From Nitzschia sp. pyKryTriq1 (Eukaryota; Bacillariophyta; Bacillariophyceae; Bacillariales; Bacillariaceae), in NCBI GenBank assembly GCA_956465555.1, contig OY101130.1, forward strand, positions 62,001 through 126,000: 64,000 bases of DNA, in the 5' to 3' direction. This document shows positions 30,169 to 40,918 of the stretch, one piece after another. Position 1 is the first letter of the stretch. Each line of letters starts with the position of its first letter. The notes beneath the pieces were generated by a model. That model was not told where the DNA came from, made no database searches, and saw only the letters and a program-made list of their open reading frames with translations. The position numbers were made by a program, and so were the translations under genes.

Positions 30169-31715
30169 TAGTTTTCAATGAACCTTGAATCACACACAGG
30201 AACGTTTCACGTCTGTCCGTCGCGCACGTTTCTTCATTATAGGCATATATATAGTCATATACGACATCATCAGGACACACGACGGATTGCAAGCAATGCG
30301 AGGTCTGTCATCCGTCACGAGGTTTGTGACGCGTCGCGAATACATCGCGACGCGTTGCGACGTGTCGCGACACGTCGATCGTTCCACAAACGAGGAGGAA
30401 CGTCAAGAGACCAAGGAGGAAGAAGAATCACGAAAAGCAGCAATCGCAGCAGCAAAAAGAGAAGAAAGAATGAACCGCGAACTCAAAAGACTGCAAGCAT
30501 CATACAACCCCGCAGCAGGCATGAAAGAACAAACAACAACATTTCGCGGAAGCGACGGTCAAGAAACGGAAAAGACAGTCAATTTCAATTTCGCACATGA
30601 TCAGACGAACTACTAGCAATACTACACGACACGGGACTGAAGAAGTAGTCCCACGAGTCATCAGTCAGCTGACGAAGAACAGACTACGGAGATTTCAACA
30701 GCGGTACACTGTACTTCTACGAAGAATCATCATCATCATCATCGCCGCGATGTTCCATCTGCGGTCCCAACAATCCACCTAGTATCTGCACACCAAACGC
30801 TGTCTGCGACACAAAACAAGCCAGTTGCAGTATTCTAGTGTAGGGCATAGGTTGTAAGCATTTGTCGTCGAACCACGTAGAATGAGTACCATAGGATTGG
30901 TCATCACTAAATATTAAATATCTCGCCGAATTTACGTCCTTTGCAGTTCATGCCAATGGCTCGACACCTCGAAATAAGACGCGCTTTCAGATTATGTAGT
31001 TTGTTTGACGGTGAGACGTTTTGTTCCAGACGTCACTTTTGGGATTTTCTTTCAGCAATCACGAGTTTTTAGTACGGCACTCATGCACGATCATGTGGTA
31101 CGATTTCTACGTATTCCACTAGGCGACCATTCAGATTTGCGCCAGCTGTAGCGATGGGGGTTTATCCACTCCTCGTTCTTACTTACCGGTGACACTAATA
31201 ATCATGCCCCTTGATAATCGATCATGGATTCGGAGTCGTTCCGAAGAGGTTCAGTGTCCAACAGCAATGTGCACGTGAAAGAACAAGAACAGGCGACTTT
31301 GTGAAACAGTACTACCTTTTGGATATGCCCCGTCCGCTGTGGCTGATTCTTCTGTTCTGTGGTGGCCGCAAATTTCCTTCTTCGAATGAATGTGTCTGTT
31401 CTCCAGGGTCCGCAAAATCTTGACGTGAGTGTTGGACGGCTACCCGTGCGTACCGGTACAAGTACGAGTAGGGCCCTACCACTCAGTCTTTATCTCCTCT
31501 CCGCTGCTTGCTTGATGTTCTCCAAAAAAGTAAACGAAACCAGAAAAGACAAGGCAAACGCTGCTGGCAGCAGCCACCGGCATCTCAAAGTATTGATATA
31601 TTTACAACACAGCACAGCACAATAATACATGCGTATCCTGTTGCTGTCACCATCAGAATAACCCTCTCTCAGCTCTAGCAATACAGCAGCAGCAGCAGTA
31701 GCAGTAGCAGCAACC
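30169..31715. other. Intergenic region between the retroelement and paralogue B
   Basis: About 1.5 kb. A plus-strand open stretch with ATG at 30296 (106 codons, ending 30616) has a Glu/Arg/Ala-rich helical centre but no recognisable family and no paralogue, so it is not called. Bases ~31240-31430 are similar to ~38430-38700 upstream of paralogue E (shared CAGTGTCCAACAGCA and GGCCGCAAATTTCC). This points to a duplicated 5' region of the W-LL family genes. A CAG/TAGCAG run ends just before the paralogue B start. Confidence 0.45.
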
Positions 31716-32931
31716 ATGAGCGGCCGCCAACAACTTGGGTTTGAAACTGAAGATCAAAAGTCCGTGAGAAAAAGCCACGAGAATTCTGCCGCCTTGTTGC
31801 AAGAAGCAGGAAAGGCAGCGGCGTCTTCGTCGTCAAATCAACACCAGCGGCAGCACTGGGAAGCTGTTCATCATCGCGGAGGAGGTACTAGCACCAGCAG
31901 TATCAGCGGTAGCGTCAGTAGTATGAATACTACTTCTTCCCAAATACTATCGAAAGAGGCACTGAATGCCTTGGATCAAACGGTCGATAAGTACTTCACT
32001 ACTTTGTTCGGCGTTGGAACCTCGGCAGCGGGAGTCACGAGTAGCAGTGGCAGTGGCAGCGGGTCGTCCAAGAATCACGACAGCGCCAACATCAACGGAA
32101 CAAGCAACAGGAGTGGTCATCAAAAGAATGGCACTAGTAGTAACAGCAAGGGAGATTCCTCGCGTACTTCATCGACTGCCAGCGATAAGCCATCCTCATC
32201 GGCGGCAGCAGACGCTACTAGTAGCAATGGAGCCAACTCTACTAACGAAGAAGGATCTTCTTCTTCGTCTCAACCGGATATCAGGGTACGTAGTACTTCG
32301 CATCCAATCCAAACTAACAAAATTATTGGCAACCTATCTGCTACTACAACATACTCACCTACTATATTCATATTACCCACTGCAGGCTGCGATTCATCCG
32401 ACCGAATGTTCGCCCAAGAAGCGCAAGATCTCCGAGACTGCCGCATTACTCTTAGGACCATCGTCCGGCAATTTCAAACGAGCCCGAGGCAAAGCCAGAT
32501 CGAAGAAAGCAGCACGACGCGCTTCCTCAAGCAGCAGTGACACGAGTGAGGATAATATTTCGTCTGCCATGATGAACAATCCGAATTTCAATGACTGGGC
32601 TGGCTTGTTGAAGAAACGACCCAACGATGAAAGTATGAATCAAGAACAAGTACGAAACTGGCTCATGGAAGTCCTAGAAGTATCCCGCACTCAAGACAAT
32701 AACAACCTGAACGGACCTCTCAAAGTTTCGTGTTCCAGTGGTGCGTCGGGTACCAGCGGTTTTCACTCGGCAAGTGGCAGTGGTGGTGATAGCAGTAGTG
32801 AACTGGATCGGACGGATCTTCAATCCAACTCGAGTTCGTCAGGGACACGCAGCAACGACGCTGATGATGCTGCCGGTAGCAATCGTTCGGATGGAAGCTC
32901 GGTGGATGAAACGGAAATCAATGAAGAGTAA
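31716..32931 (+). CDS. W-LL/WL-VL family paralogue B (2 exons)
   Basis: Exons 31716-32285 and 32386-32931; the 100-nt phase-0 intron has a GTACGT donor and a CTGCAG acceptor; 371 residues. N-terminal box MSGRQQLGFETEDQKSVRKS then HENSAALLQEAGKAAASS; middle box EALNALDQTVDKYFTTLF; a Ser/Asn/Gly-rich linker; after the join, HPTECSPKKRKIS and a basic KRARGKARSKKAARR stretch (likely nuclear signal); the core NPNFNDWAGLLKKRP...VRNWLMEVLEVS (~32577-32685); and the acidic/Ser tail SSELDRTDLQSNSSSSG ending SSVDETEINEE. The intron changes the frame, so unspliced reading would give a wrong tail. Function unknown. It is the best-preserved member of its subgroup and closest to paralogue E. Confidence 0.75.
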
Positions 32932-33495
32932 TCGACCCGGGAATGCATACAATTGTACAAACAAAGAACAGGAAGATGCATCTACTCTAGGTACATGCCA
33001 TGGGTGGGTGGACCATCAGGGTTAGCATTCGACCCAAAAAGTACGAGGATGACCGCTACTTGAGTAACAACTACATTTCGTACATTCAAGGAGGAAGATC
33101 AAGCACGTGTTGCATCAACGTAACCATAATATCATGGCTAGTAGTAGCCTCACAGACAGGTAAAATAAAACTACATTACTACAACGACATCATAATATCG
33201 TTTGAGCACTCCTCTCGCTCTAGTAGTAGTAGCAAGAGTTGACGAGTCCTCCTCACACACAAATGAGCTTTGAGAAAGTCTACTCTCTACTCTAGCTAAC
33301 TACTCTACTACTAGAGTAGAGACTGAGAGAGAGAGAGAGAGAGAGAGCGTTGTATTCGGAGTGAATCAAAATGGTGTCCTGTACTAGCGTGGTCCCCAAA
33401 AACAGAGGTACCACCAGGAATAGAAACTCAATTTCGTTTATAACGTACTATATGAGGCAGGAAGAGTCTTTAGATTTACTTGTCGATGCTATTAT
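32932..33495. other. Convergent intergenic spacer
   Basis: 3' ends of paralogues B (plus) and D (minus) face each other across ~560 bases with CTACTCTA repeats and a GA dinucleotide run (~33326-33347). No gene is seen. Confidence 0.35.
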
Positions 33496-35269
33496 TTATC
33501 TGTGTTTCATTTTCTTCTCTACGTGCATCTGTTCGTTGCCCGACGATGACGAGGGCCTTTTAGCGTCGTGATGATTGGTATAGTTCTTCTTTTCAATCGC
33601 GCCACTACCTGATTCTGAGCTTCCCATGGTGCTGCCGGCGCTCAAGCTTGAGGACGCTTCTCGGGGCAAGGTATCACCGTCGTTGGAGCCGGAGCCACTG
33701 GTTGGGTCATTGGTTGATGTATCCACACCTCCGGCGTCCGTATTAGAGCCGGAAGGAGATTCTTCAGTTGAATTCCTAAAGTCACTAACGACTGGTAGCA
33801 CGTATTGATGCTGAGGCCTTTCGTTGTGCTCGCCGCCGCCAGAAGAGCTTTCGCTCGGTCCAGAGGAGTCACCGGAGCCCATGGTCTCGCTGGATGAGGA
33901 GTTCCATCCTGCACCTCCATTTGCACCAGACCCACCAGCGCTGCTTTCATATGACGAGGACGATTCATTCTCATTTGATGCTTCATTGGACTCAGACGAG
34001 CAGTGTTGCTGATCGTTGTTATTGCTGCTGGGGGCATTGGTGTTCGCATTCGACGAGTTTCCACCCGCATCACTGATTTCTAGAACAGCAAGAAGCCACT
34101 TGGACATCGCATCTCCTTCTGTGTCGAGAGGCCGTCGGCGAAGTAACTCTCTCCACCGCCTTTGTCTCTCATCTTCTTCGTCGTCGACAATAGTCTCTGG
34201 ATTTTGCCCTCGTCCAGTTCTGCGTTGGAAAACCAGGTTTCTCATTGGCGCATCGTCACTTCGCTGTCCAACTCCTTGTTCATGATCTCTCTGCGCAAAA
34301 CGGTGGTTGCGATGAGGTGCGTTACCTTCATGGCTACGACGACGTTCTTCTTCTTCGTGGTGTTGGTGTCTTCTTCTTGAAGGTGGTTGGTGTGATGCAT
34401 CAAGAACTGGTGCAGACGCGTGTTGGTTGATATCATTCGAATGTCGTCGCTGCGATGCTTGCTGCTTCTTTTCCCTGGAAATGACCATGCCGGCATGCTC
34501 GTGACGCTGACGGAAGTTCCGTTTGGCCACAGGAATACCACAGACGAGGCAGTAGGCAAACTTCACTCCCCCATCCCTGCACTGCGGGAACGAACAGAGG
34601 AGGTCCTCGCCGTGCTTTACATCCCGTGATATTTTAAATACCGCTGACTGTAATCGACATTAAGAACACAAAAAGAAAAGTGAGAATCAATGTTTTATCA
34701 GACTGATGGTTCAAAATATCATCACGATGCCTCGCGACAAATAGTACTGAAGCAAGAATTCCTCGAGTTCGCTCGCTCCTGAGGAAGAGATAAGCAAAGC
34801 TATTGCTTACATTTGAGTTGTGATCCGGAGGCATGGCTCGAGCTCTGCATGGAACGATGGAAAAAGTCCCTGGCATGGCTTTGTCGGAATGATTATGGTT
34901 GTGGTGGTGACGTTTCTCGCTAGATTGCTGTCCGCTCGTCTTGCCATGATGGCCCGCCTGCTTGCTGTCGTGCACTCCTGGTGGTGGTGCGTGACTGGTG
35001 GGTGCTGATGGACTTGAATGGTTCGCAATGGTTTTGGACCGTTGCTGTGCAGCTTGTTGCAGTCCGAAATGCTGAAGAAGCATTTGACCAGCAGCTTCAG
35101 CGACGGACGAGCTCATGGGCTCGTGAGGAGGCTGGTGACCCGAGGCCAATCCCGAGGATATCGCGTTAAGGAGCTGTGAGGCCAATTGAAAGTTTACGGT
35201 CGAGCCGTTCGTAGTACCGGCTCCCATCCTATCGCTGTTTCCGCCATCTCTGTCGTTGCTTAAAGTCAT
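33496..35269 (-). CDS. W-LL/WL-VL family member D with an added zinc-finger-like module (2 exons)
   Basis: Exons 35269-34811 and 34647-33496; the 163-nt phase-0 intron has a GTAAGC donor and TTACAG acceptor; about 536 residues. Exon 1 encodes a Ser/His/Gln-rich segment (LASQLLNAISSGLASG; HHHNHNHSDK). Exon 2 begins SAVFKISRDVKHGEDLLCSF and contains a C-x4-C-x9-C-x2-C-x12-H-x-H cluster around CGIPVAKRNFRQRHEH, a likely zinc-binding module I associate with diatom proteins of unknown function. After a His/Gln/Arg-rich linker comes the family core RQRRWRELLRRRP...MSKWLLAVLEIS (~34170-34070), then a long Ser/Gly/Glu tail ending EKKNYTNHHDAKRP and KKMKHR. It shares only the core with the neighbouring paralogues and is the most divergent member. 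It may represent the ancestral architecture. Confidence 0.68.
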
Positions 35270-36400
35270 CTTGCTTCTTTGTATTGTTGTTGCTATTGTA
35301 GTATTTGTAGTTGTAGTTGTAGTTGTTGTTGGTGGTGTTCCTGCTTCTTGCTCAGTTTTATGACAACAACTGCTTGTGGATGTGTTTTCGTCGTTTTTTT
35401 ATCGTCTAATCGTGCGTGTAATTAATTTGTATGAGTTTTACCGTGTGATCATGTCCGTACAACCCTGTAGATTCAGTGCTGCGGTACCATAGCACATTTG
35501 TTCGTAGCGTTCGCGCACATCCGTGGTCCTCGATTTCAGCAGATGCTTCGACAACCTTTCCGCCGAACATGCCCCCCAGACACCTGAGTAGTGGCAACTG
35601 GCACCGTGTCGTATTTAACAAGAGCGAAGGGCTGAGTTAATGAATAAATGTCAGTTAATTGATAAGAAGGTTCTCACATCCAGCTCTTCAATGATCTTCA
35701 GGTTCTCTAATTTATTTTTCCTACAACAACGTCACGGTGTGACGAGCAGAACTGAACTCAGTCCGTACTTCATCCGTCAGCCGCCCGGCGCGGTCGAGGA
35801 TGACCACACGAATGCCAGTTGTACAGTACTTCCAAGAGGAACACACAACGTCCAACGACGTCCAACGATGTCCAACAACGTCAAATAACGTCCAACACAC
35901 GTCCAAGACGTCCCTCCCAAGATGTGCAAGACGTCCAGACGTCTCAAACGTCCAGATAACGTCCCGATAACGTCTAGCAGCGTCCAGCAGCGTCCAGCAA
36001 CGTCGCAAACGCCTACATGGCTAGTAGGGGACGGCTGAAGAGGACTAATTCTGGACATTTTGCCGAGTATTCCTGTCGATCCCGGCGGAGTCGCCTCCAT
36101 TGATACGGTTCTCTTCGGTTCTCTTTCCTAATTAGGCCATGCATTAAGTAAAGAATTGTCGGAGTCGCAACGAGCACGAGGGGGTGGTTCGGATCAGTGT
36201 CGAAGAGGTACATAAGAACAGGTACTTGGTAAAGGTACGCACGTACCACGTATGCTTGAGAATATTTATTGCACACACTCCGTTCGATCCGCCTTGCTTC
36301 CGCACCTTCTCCTTCCCCGTCTGTCGGAATCATCGCACCGACCGCCACCGACCGAGATCCAGTAGTGTCGTGTTGCCAAGGAATGTTCGTCTTCCTGCCC
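35270..36400. other. Intergenic region with a GGACG minisatellite
   Basis: About 1.1 kb between paralogues D and G, containing TTGTAGTTGTAG repeats near the D start (~35290-35335), the minisatellite at ~35838-36012 (listed separately) and a conserved flank. No gene is supported. Confidence 0.4.
35838..36077 (-). repeat. Dispersed GGACG minisatellite element, copy 1
   Basis: On the minus strand: a 46-base flank (GGAATACTCGGCAAAATG ... CTCTTCAGC) at 36077-36030, followed by ~170 bases of imperfect 8-11-base units such as TTGGACGTT and TGGACGCTGC. The flank and the first irregular units match, in opposite orientation, the copy starting at 56206. This shows a mobile or duplicated repeat family rather than local slippage. 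Confidence 0.75.
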
Positions 36401-36832
36401 TACTTAATGCGGGAACAGATGGCGAGCAGGAGGCATTTTGATGTTGAATATCCGCCTTTGCCCGGAATTTAGTGGCCAGCCAGAAAGAGGGAGATGACGA
36501 TTTTTTGTTTTACAAGAATACTGTACCAGTAATACTGTACTCGTTACTTAATGCGGGAACAGATGGCGAGCAGGAGGCATTTTGATGTTGAATATCCGCC
36601 TTTGCCCGGAATTTAGTGGCCAGCCAGAAAGAGGGAGATGACGATTTTTTGTTTTACAAGAATACTGTACCAGTAATACTGTACTCGTTACTTAATGCGG
36701 GAACAGATGGCGAGCAGGAGGCATTTTGATGTTGAATATCCGCCTTTGCCCGGAATTTAGTGGCCAGCCAGAAAGAGGGAGATGACGATTTTTTTTTAAC
36801 AAGAATACTGTACCAGTAATACTGTACTCGTA
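36401..36832. repeat. Three tandem copies of a 144-bp unit upstream of paralogue G
   Basis: Units start at 36401, 36545 and 36689 with TACTTAATGCGGGAACAGAT. They are nearly identical; the third loses a few bases in its T run. The array ends about 100 bases before the ATG at 36937, inside the likely promoter or 5' leader. No open frame or RNA hairpin explains it. Confidence 0.9.
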
Positions 36833-36936
36833 CACGAGAGGACATACTGTAAAAAAGCACACAGCACACTCACACACACACACACAAAATGAATCGACGC
36901 AGCGCATCACCATTATAATATATCAACGAAAGAACC

Positions 36937-38046
36937 ATGGAAAGTCAAAAGCAACAACAACTCGAGCCCCAGGACGAACGCACTAATCTATCTAGTATCA
37001 GGCTCCAGCACGAGAGAGATATGGAGAAATCGGCAGCTTTGATGAGAGAGATGGGAGCAGGCGCAGCAGCAGCATCGTCAGCGAACTGTGGTGATCTTAG
37101 TAGTAGTAGTATCGCCTCATCAACGTTCCCCGCGATGGCGAGCGCCTCAGAAACCGGCACCGCTTGCATTGCAGCGACTGCTCTCGAAGCTCTGGATCGG
37201 AGCGTCGATATGTACTTTACGTACGCGCAGAAGCGGAAGGGAGGTCACAATCGTCCTCACCATCACAATCACCGATCGAAGCGCCAAAAGTACGAAGCTG
37301 AAAGTACTAATAGTAAGACTAATACTCCTGATGGCAGTAGCGACATCTCTACCTCTTCGGACGAAGGTTCGGAAGAAGGTCATAATCCACTTCACATGAA
37401 GCGAACAACAGGAACACGTGCACCCGTGGAAGACAAAGTGAGTACAGTGGTATATATTTTGGAACTCTTCTTGAATCGTCGCACTCATCCTTTTTTCTTT
37501 CTTTCTTTCTTTCTTTCTCAGAAACTACCCGCTAAAAACAGGCGAAACAACGAGCAGCATCACGCTCACCGAGGAGGACGAAACTACAACAACAACAATG
37601 TAGAGTATCATCGAGTCGGCCCCAGTGCTAACAGTGATTCCTCCGCACATTGTAGCCATAGTAGTAGCGACTCGAGCGATGATAGCAATTTGGCTCTCTC
37701 CTCCCAAGACTCGGCGTTGGATCTAGGACCACCCCAGATCCTAGAATGGGCCGGGCTTTTGAAGAAGTGTCCCCGTAATACAGGAGATCGAGATCAAATC
37801 AAGGAGTGGCTCAAGGAAGTCCTAGTGGTTTCCAACGTCCAACGATCAGCTCCACTCAAGGTTGTCACCAGCAGCAGCAGCGGTTCCTCCTCTGCCAATT
37901 TCAACAGCAGCAGCAGCAGCAGCAGCAATTGCTGGGAGAGTGGTACTAACAGCAGTGGTGGTGATATTCAATCAAATTCCAGCACATCCGGTGAGGACCG
38001 AACAGCTAGCAACGAGGAAGACGTACCCAACAACAAGTTAAAGTGA
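36937..38046 (+). CDS. W-LL/WL-VL family paralogue G (2 exons)
   Basis: Exons 36937-37437 and 37522-38046; 84-nt intron with GTGAGT donor and a CTTT-rich tract before CAG; 341 residues. The intron is a multiple of three without a stop, so it can look coding (it would insert LFLNRRTHPFFFLSFF), but paralogue A lacks it in the same place. Boxes: MESQKQQQLEPQDERTNLSS, HERDMEKSAALMREMGAG, ALDRSVDMYF, the basic HNHRSKRQKY, the core ILEWAGLLKKCP...IKEWLKEVLVVSNV (~37740-37845) and the tail SSGGDIQSNSSTSGEDRTA. It is the intact counterpart of A; their 5' flanks (CACACAAAA...AACGAAAGAACC before ATG) are also similar. Function unknown. Confidence 0.76.
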   Translation: MESQKQQQLEPQDERTNLSSIRLQHERDMEKSAALMREMGAGAAAASSANCGDLSSSSIASSTFPAMASASETGTACIAATALEALDRSVDMYFTYAQKRKGGHNRPHHHNHRSKRQKYEAESTNSKTNTPDGSSDISTSSDEGSEEGHNPLHMKRTTGTRAPVEDKVSTVVYILELFLNRRTHPFFFLSFFLSQKLPAKNRRNNEQHHAHRGGRNYNNNNVEYHRVGPSANSDSSAHCSHSSSDSSDDSNLALSSQDSALDLGPPQILEWAGLLKKCPRNTGDRDQIKEWLKEVLVVSNVQRSAPLKVVTSSSSGSSSANFNSSSSSSSNCWESGTNSSGGDIQSNSSTSGEDRTASNEEDVPNNKLK

Positions 38047-38974
38047 TGATATGTCAGCACGCATACATACTAGGAAGTTTATTTTCTTCCAACTATAGTA
38101 ATAGTAGACGAAATTCTCTACCAAATAGTACCGGTAGTACAATACTAGCCTCTACTACTAACATTCGACACCAAATTCTAGACCGCCGACTTACGACTCA
38201 AGCAAGCTGCACATCCAGCGAGACGAGAGCGCGCCACAAGTAGTTGCTTGCCATCTTCGATGATGATGATGATGATGATTCCACGCGACATGCATTCGAG
38301 AAGAGCGAGAGGTAGTTCTTGCCCCACCCCCCCCCGGCCAGACACAGGGAGAACCATACTGTACAAACTGGTACGTACCGTACGATACATCTTCATTAAA
38401 CATGCCCCCCCCCTGCCCTCCTTGCGAGGTTCATCAGTGTCCAACAGCATTGTGCACGTGAAACAGAGAACCAACCGACATTGTGAAATACTAGATCCAT
38501 TTAGATATGCCCTTTCCGCTATTGAACCGCTATTGAAGTTTCTGGAGATGGTCGGAGTCGACATGACCACGTAGGCAAGAATCGGCATTGGCAAGAGTCA
38601 ACTTGAAGGAGAACATATTGTACACACCAGGCACTAAATTCAACAGATTCTCCTGTTCGGTGGGGGCCGCAAATTTCCGGTTTCTCCGTCCCTCAAGCTG
38701 CAGCAGAGTCAGTCAGCAGGCGGCAGCATGCAGGGTCCGCTAGCTAGCAGATGCTGCGCAAAAATAATAATGATCTTCAATCTTCACGTCTTTTTGCGTT
38801 CCTCATCACTCACACTCTCCTCTTTCCTGTACGCCCTCTGCTCTGCTCTGCCCTGTTGATAAAAAAGTGATATAATACTGTAAAACAAGGAGACTTTATC
38901 ATCTATTATCGCTGGCAGCAGCTAATAGCAACCAACAACGATCACCACCATCAGGATAACCCACCCACATAGCT

Positions 38975-39014
<40 letters not shown>

Positions 39015-39022
39015 CAGCAATC
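38047..39022. other. Intergenic region upstream of paralogue E
   Basis: About 1 kb. It holds an ATGATGATG run (~38256-38278), C homopolymers (~38327-38337 and 38404-38413), a region similar to ~31240-31430 (upstream of B), and a CAG repeat (~38980-39010) immediately before the E start. No gene is seen. Confidence 0.4.
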
Positions 39023-40351
39023 ATGAGCGGCCGCCAACAACTTGGGTTTGAAACCGAAGATCAAAAGTCCGTGAGAAAAAGCCACGAGAATTCTGCCGCC
39101 TTGTTGCAAGAAGCTGGAAAGGCAGCGGCGTCTTCGTCGTCAAATCAACACCAGCGGCAGCACTGGGAAGCTGTTCATCATCGCGGAGGAGGTTCCGGCG
39201 CTAATAGCACCAGCAGTATCAGCAGCAGCAATACCAACAACACCAATTCTGCTTTGCTTCTTCCCAAATACTATCGAAAGAGGCACTGGATGCCTTGGAT
39301 CAAACGGTCGATAAGTTCTTCACTACTCTGTTGCACGTAGGAGCCTCGGCAGCGGGAGTCACGAGTAGCAGTGGCAGTGGCAGCGGGTCGCCCAATAATC
39401 ATCATCACAAGAACGCCAACGGAAGCGACATTAGTCATGGAAATGGCACTAGTAGAAACAGCAAGGGAGGTTCGTCACGTACTTCATCGACTGCCAGCGA
39501 TAAGCCATCCTCCTCGGCGGTAGCAGATGCTAGCAGTAGCAATGGGGCCAACACTGCCAACGAAGAAGGATCTTCTTCTTCGTCTCAGCCGGATATCAGC
39601 AGGGTGAGTGCTCATGGTCTGTTGGCTGGGTTGTATAATATGATGTATGCATATCGTGCCCATCGTACAATCCAAACTAACAAAATCTTCATTGTTTGCT
39701 ATTACTAACCTTCTACAACATGGCACACTGTAGGCGGCTGCCAGTCATCCGACCGAATCTTCTTCCAAGAAGCGCAAGATGATGATCCCCGAGACTGCAG
39801 GATTACTGGTCGGACCATCAGCCGCTGCTGCACCGGCCGGCTCGTCCAAACGAGCCCGAGGCAAAGCTAGATTGAAGAAAGCACGCGCCTCCTCGTCCAG
39901 TAGCAGTGAAGCGAGTGATGATGAGGGTACTAATAGTGGTTCTTCAGCCATGATGATGAACAATCCTAATTTCAATGACTGGGCTGGCTTGTTGAAGAAA
40001 CGGCCCACCAATGATGATATGAACCAAGAGCAAGTACGAAACTGGCTGTTGGAAGTCCTGGAAGTATCCAGTATCACCCAACAACAAGGCAATAATAACA
40101 ACCTGAACGGACCTCTCAAGGTTTCGTGTTCCAGCAGTGGCAATAGTCGGTCGGGCAGTACCAGTTGTTTTCACTCGGGAAGCGGTGGCAGTGGTGGTGA
40201 TAGCAGTAGTGAACTGGATCGGACGGATCTTCAATCCAACTCGAGTTCGTCAGGGACACGCAGCAACGACGCTGATGATGCTGCCGGTAGCAATCGTTCG
40301 GATGGAAGCTCAGTAGATGAAACCGAAATCAATGAAGAACCAGGTGAATGA
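39023..40351 (+). pseudogene. W-LL/WL-VL family paralogue E, frameshifted in exon 1
   Basis: By comparison with B: exon 1 39023-39603, intron 39604-39733 (GTGAGT...TGTAG), exon 2 39734-40351. The N-terminus is identical to B for over 50 codons (MSGRQQLGFETEDQKS...). At ~39255-39265, however, the frame runs into LLLPKYYRKRHWMPWIKRS and stops at 39340. The expected box (ALDQTVDKFFTTLLHVG) and the rest of the protein continue intact in another frame through the intron to the stop at 40351: core NFNDWAGLLKKRP...VRNWLLEVLEVS, tail RTDLQSNSSSSGTRSNDAD. No plausible micro-intron explains the shift. It is either a recent pseudogene, a sequencing or assembly error, or a site of programmed frameshifting. 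Confidence 0.68.
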
Positions 40352-40918
40352 ATGAATATAGCTAAATGTACAAACAAACAGCAAGATGTACCATGCATGG
40401 GTGGACGAGCAGGGTTGGTCTTTGACGCCAAGAGGATGAGGATGACATGATCCCTACTGTAGTAGTAACGACTACTGTACATACATTTCGTACATTACAA
40501 GCGGAACATCAAGCAAGAAGTGTTGCACCAGTATCAGCAACAGCATAACCATAATATCATTGCTACTTTGAGCACTCTCCTCTATACTACTACTAGAGCT
40601 CTTGCTACTGGTAGCATTGAAGAGTCGGTCCTCCCAAGCTATCAGTAAAGTGTACCGGTACCGCCCTCTCTAGTAGTAGTAGCGGTACACGAAGTCCCTC
40701 TACTATCAGCAGCCCTCTCTACTACTAGCTATGGTACTCTATAGACTCTCTTAAAGTTAGTAGTGGTAGTAAAGTAGAGAGAGCGTGCAGTTCGTTCTGG
40801 GATCATTCTTGTACATCAAGCAAGGGCTATCCGTTTTCGGTTGGCATGCAGCAGACTTCGCCGATGCGATGATGAACCGACCAATATATATGTGCCCTTC
40901 AACTACTGTTCGAGTACA
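40352..40918. other. Intergenic spacer left of the foldback element
   Basis: About 570 bases rich in TACTACT/GTAGTAG words and short GTACCGGTAC palindromes (~40653). No gene is supported. Confidence 0.35.

Noticed and set aside
29828-30292. 154-codon minus-strand frame in the LTR region
   Set aside because: No ATG at its start and it lies inside the presumed LTR; no gag or pol motif is visible.
30296-30616. 106-codon plus-strand frame with a Glu/Arg-rich centre
   Set aside because: Short, no family or paralogue, next to a retroelement; not enough support for a gene.
36401-36832. CRISPR-like array
   Set aside because: The units are 144-bp tandem copies with no variable spacers, in a nuclear eukaryotic context.
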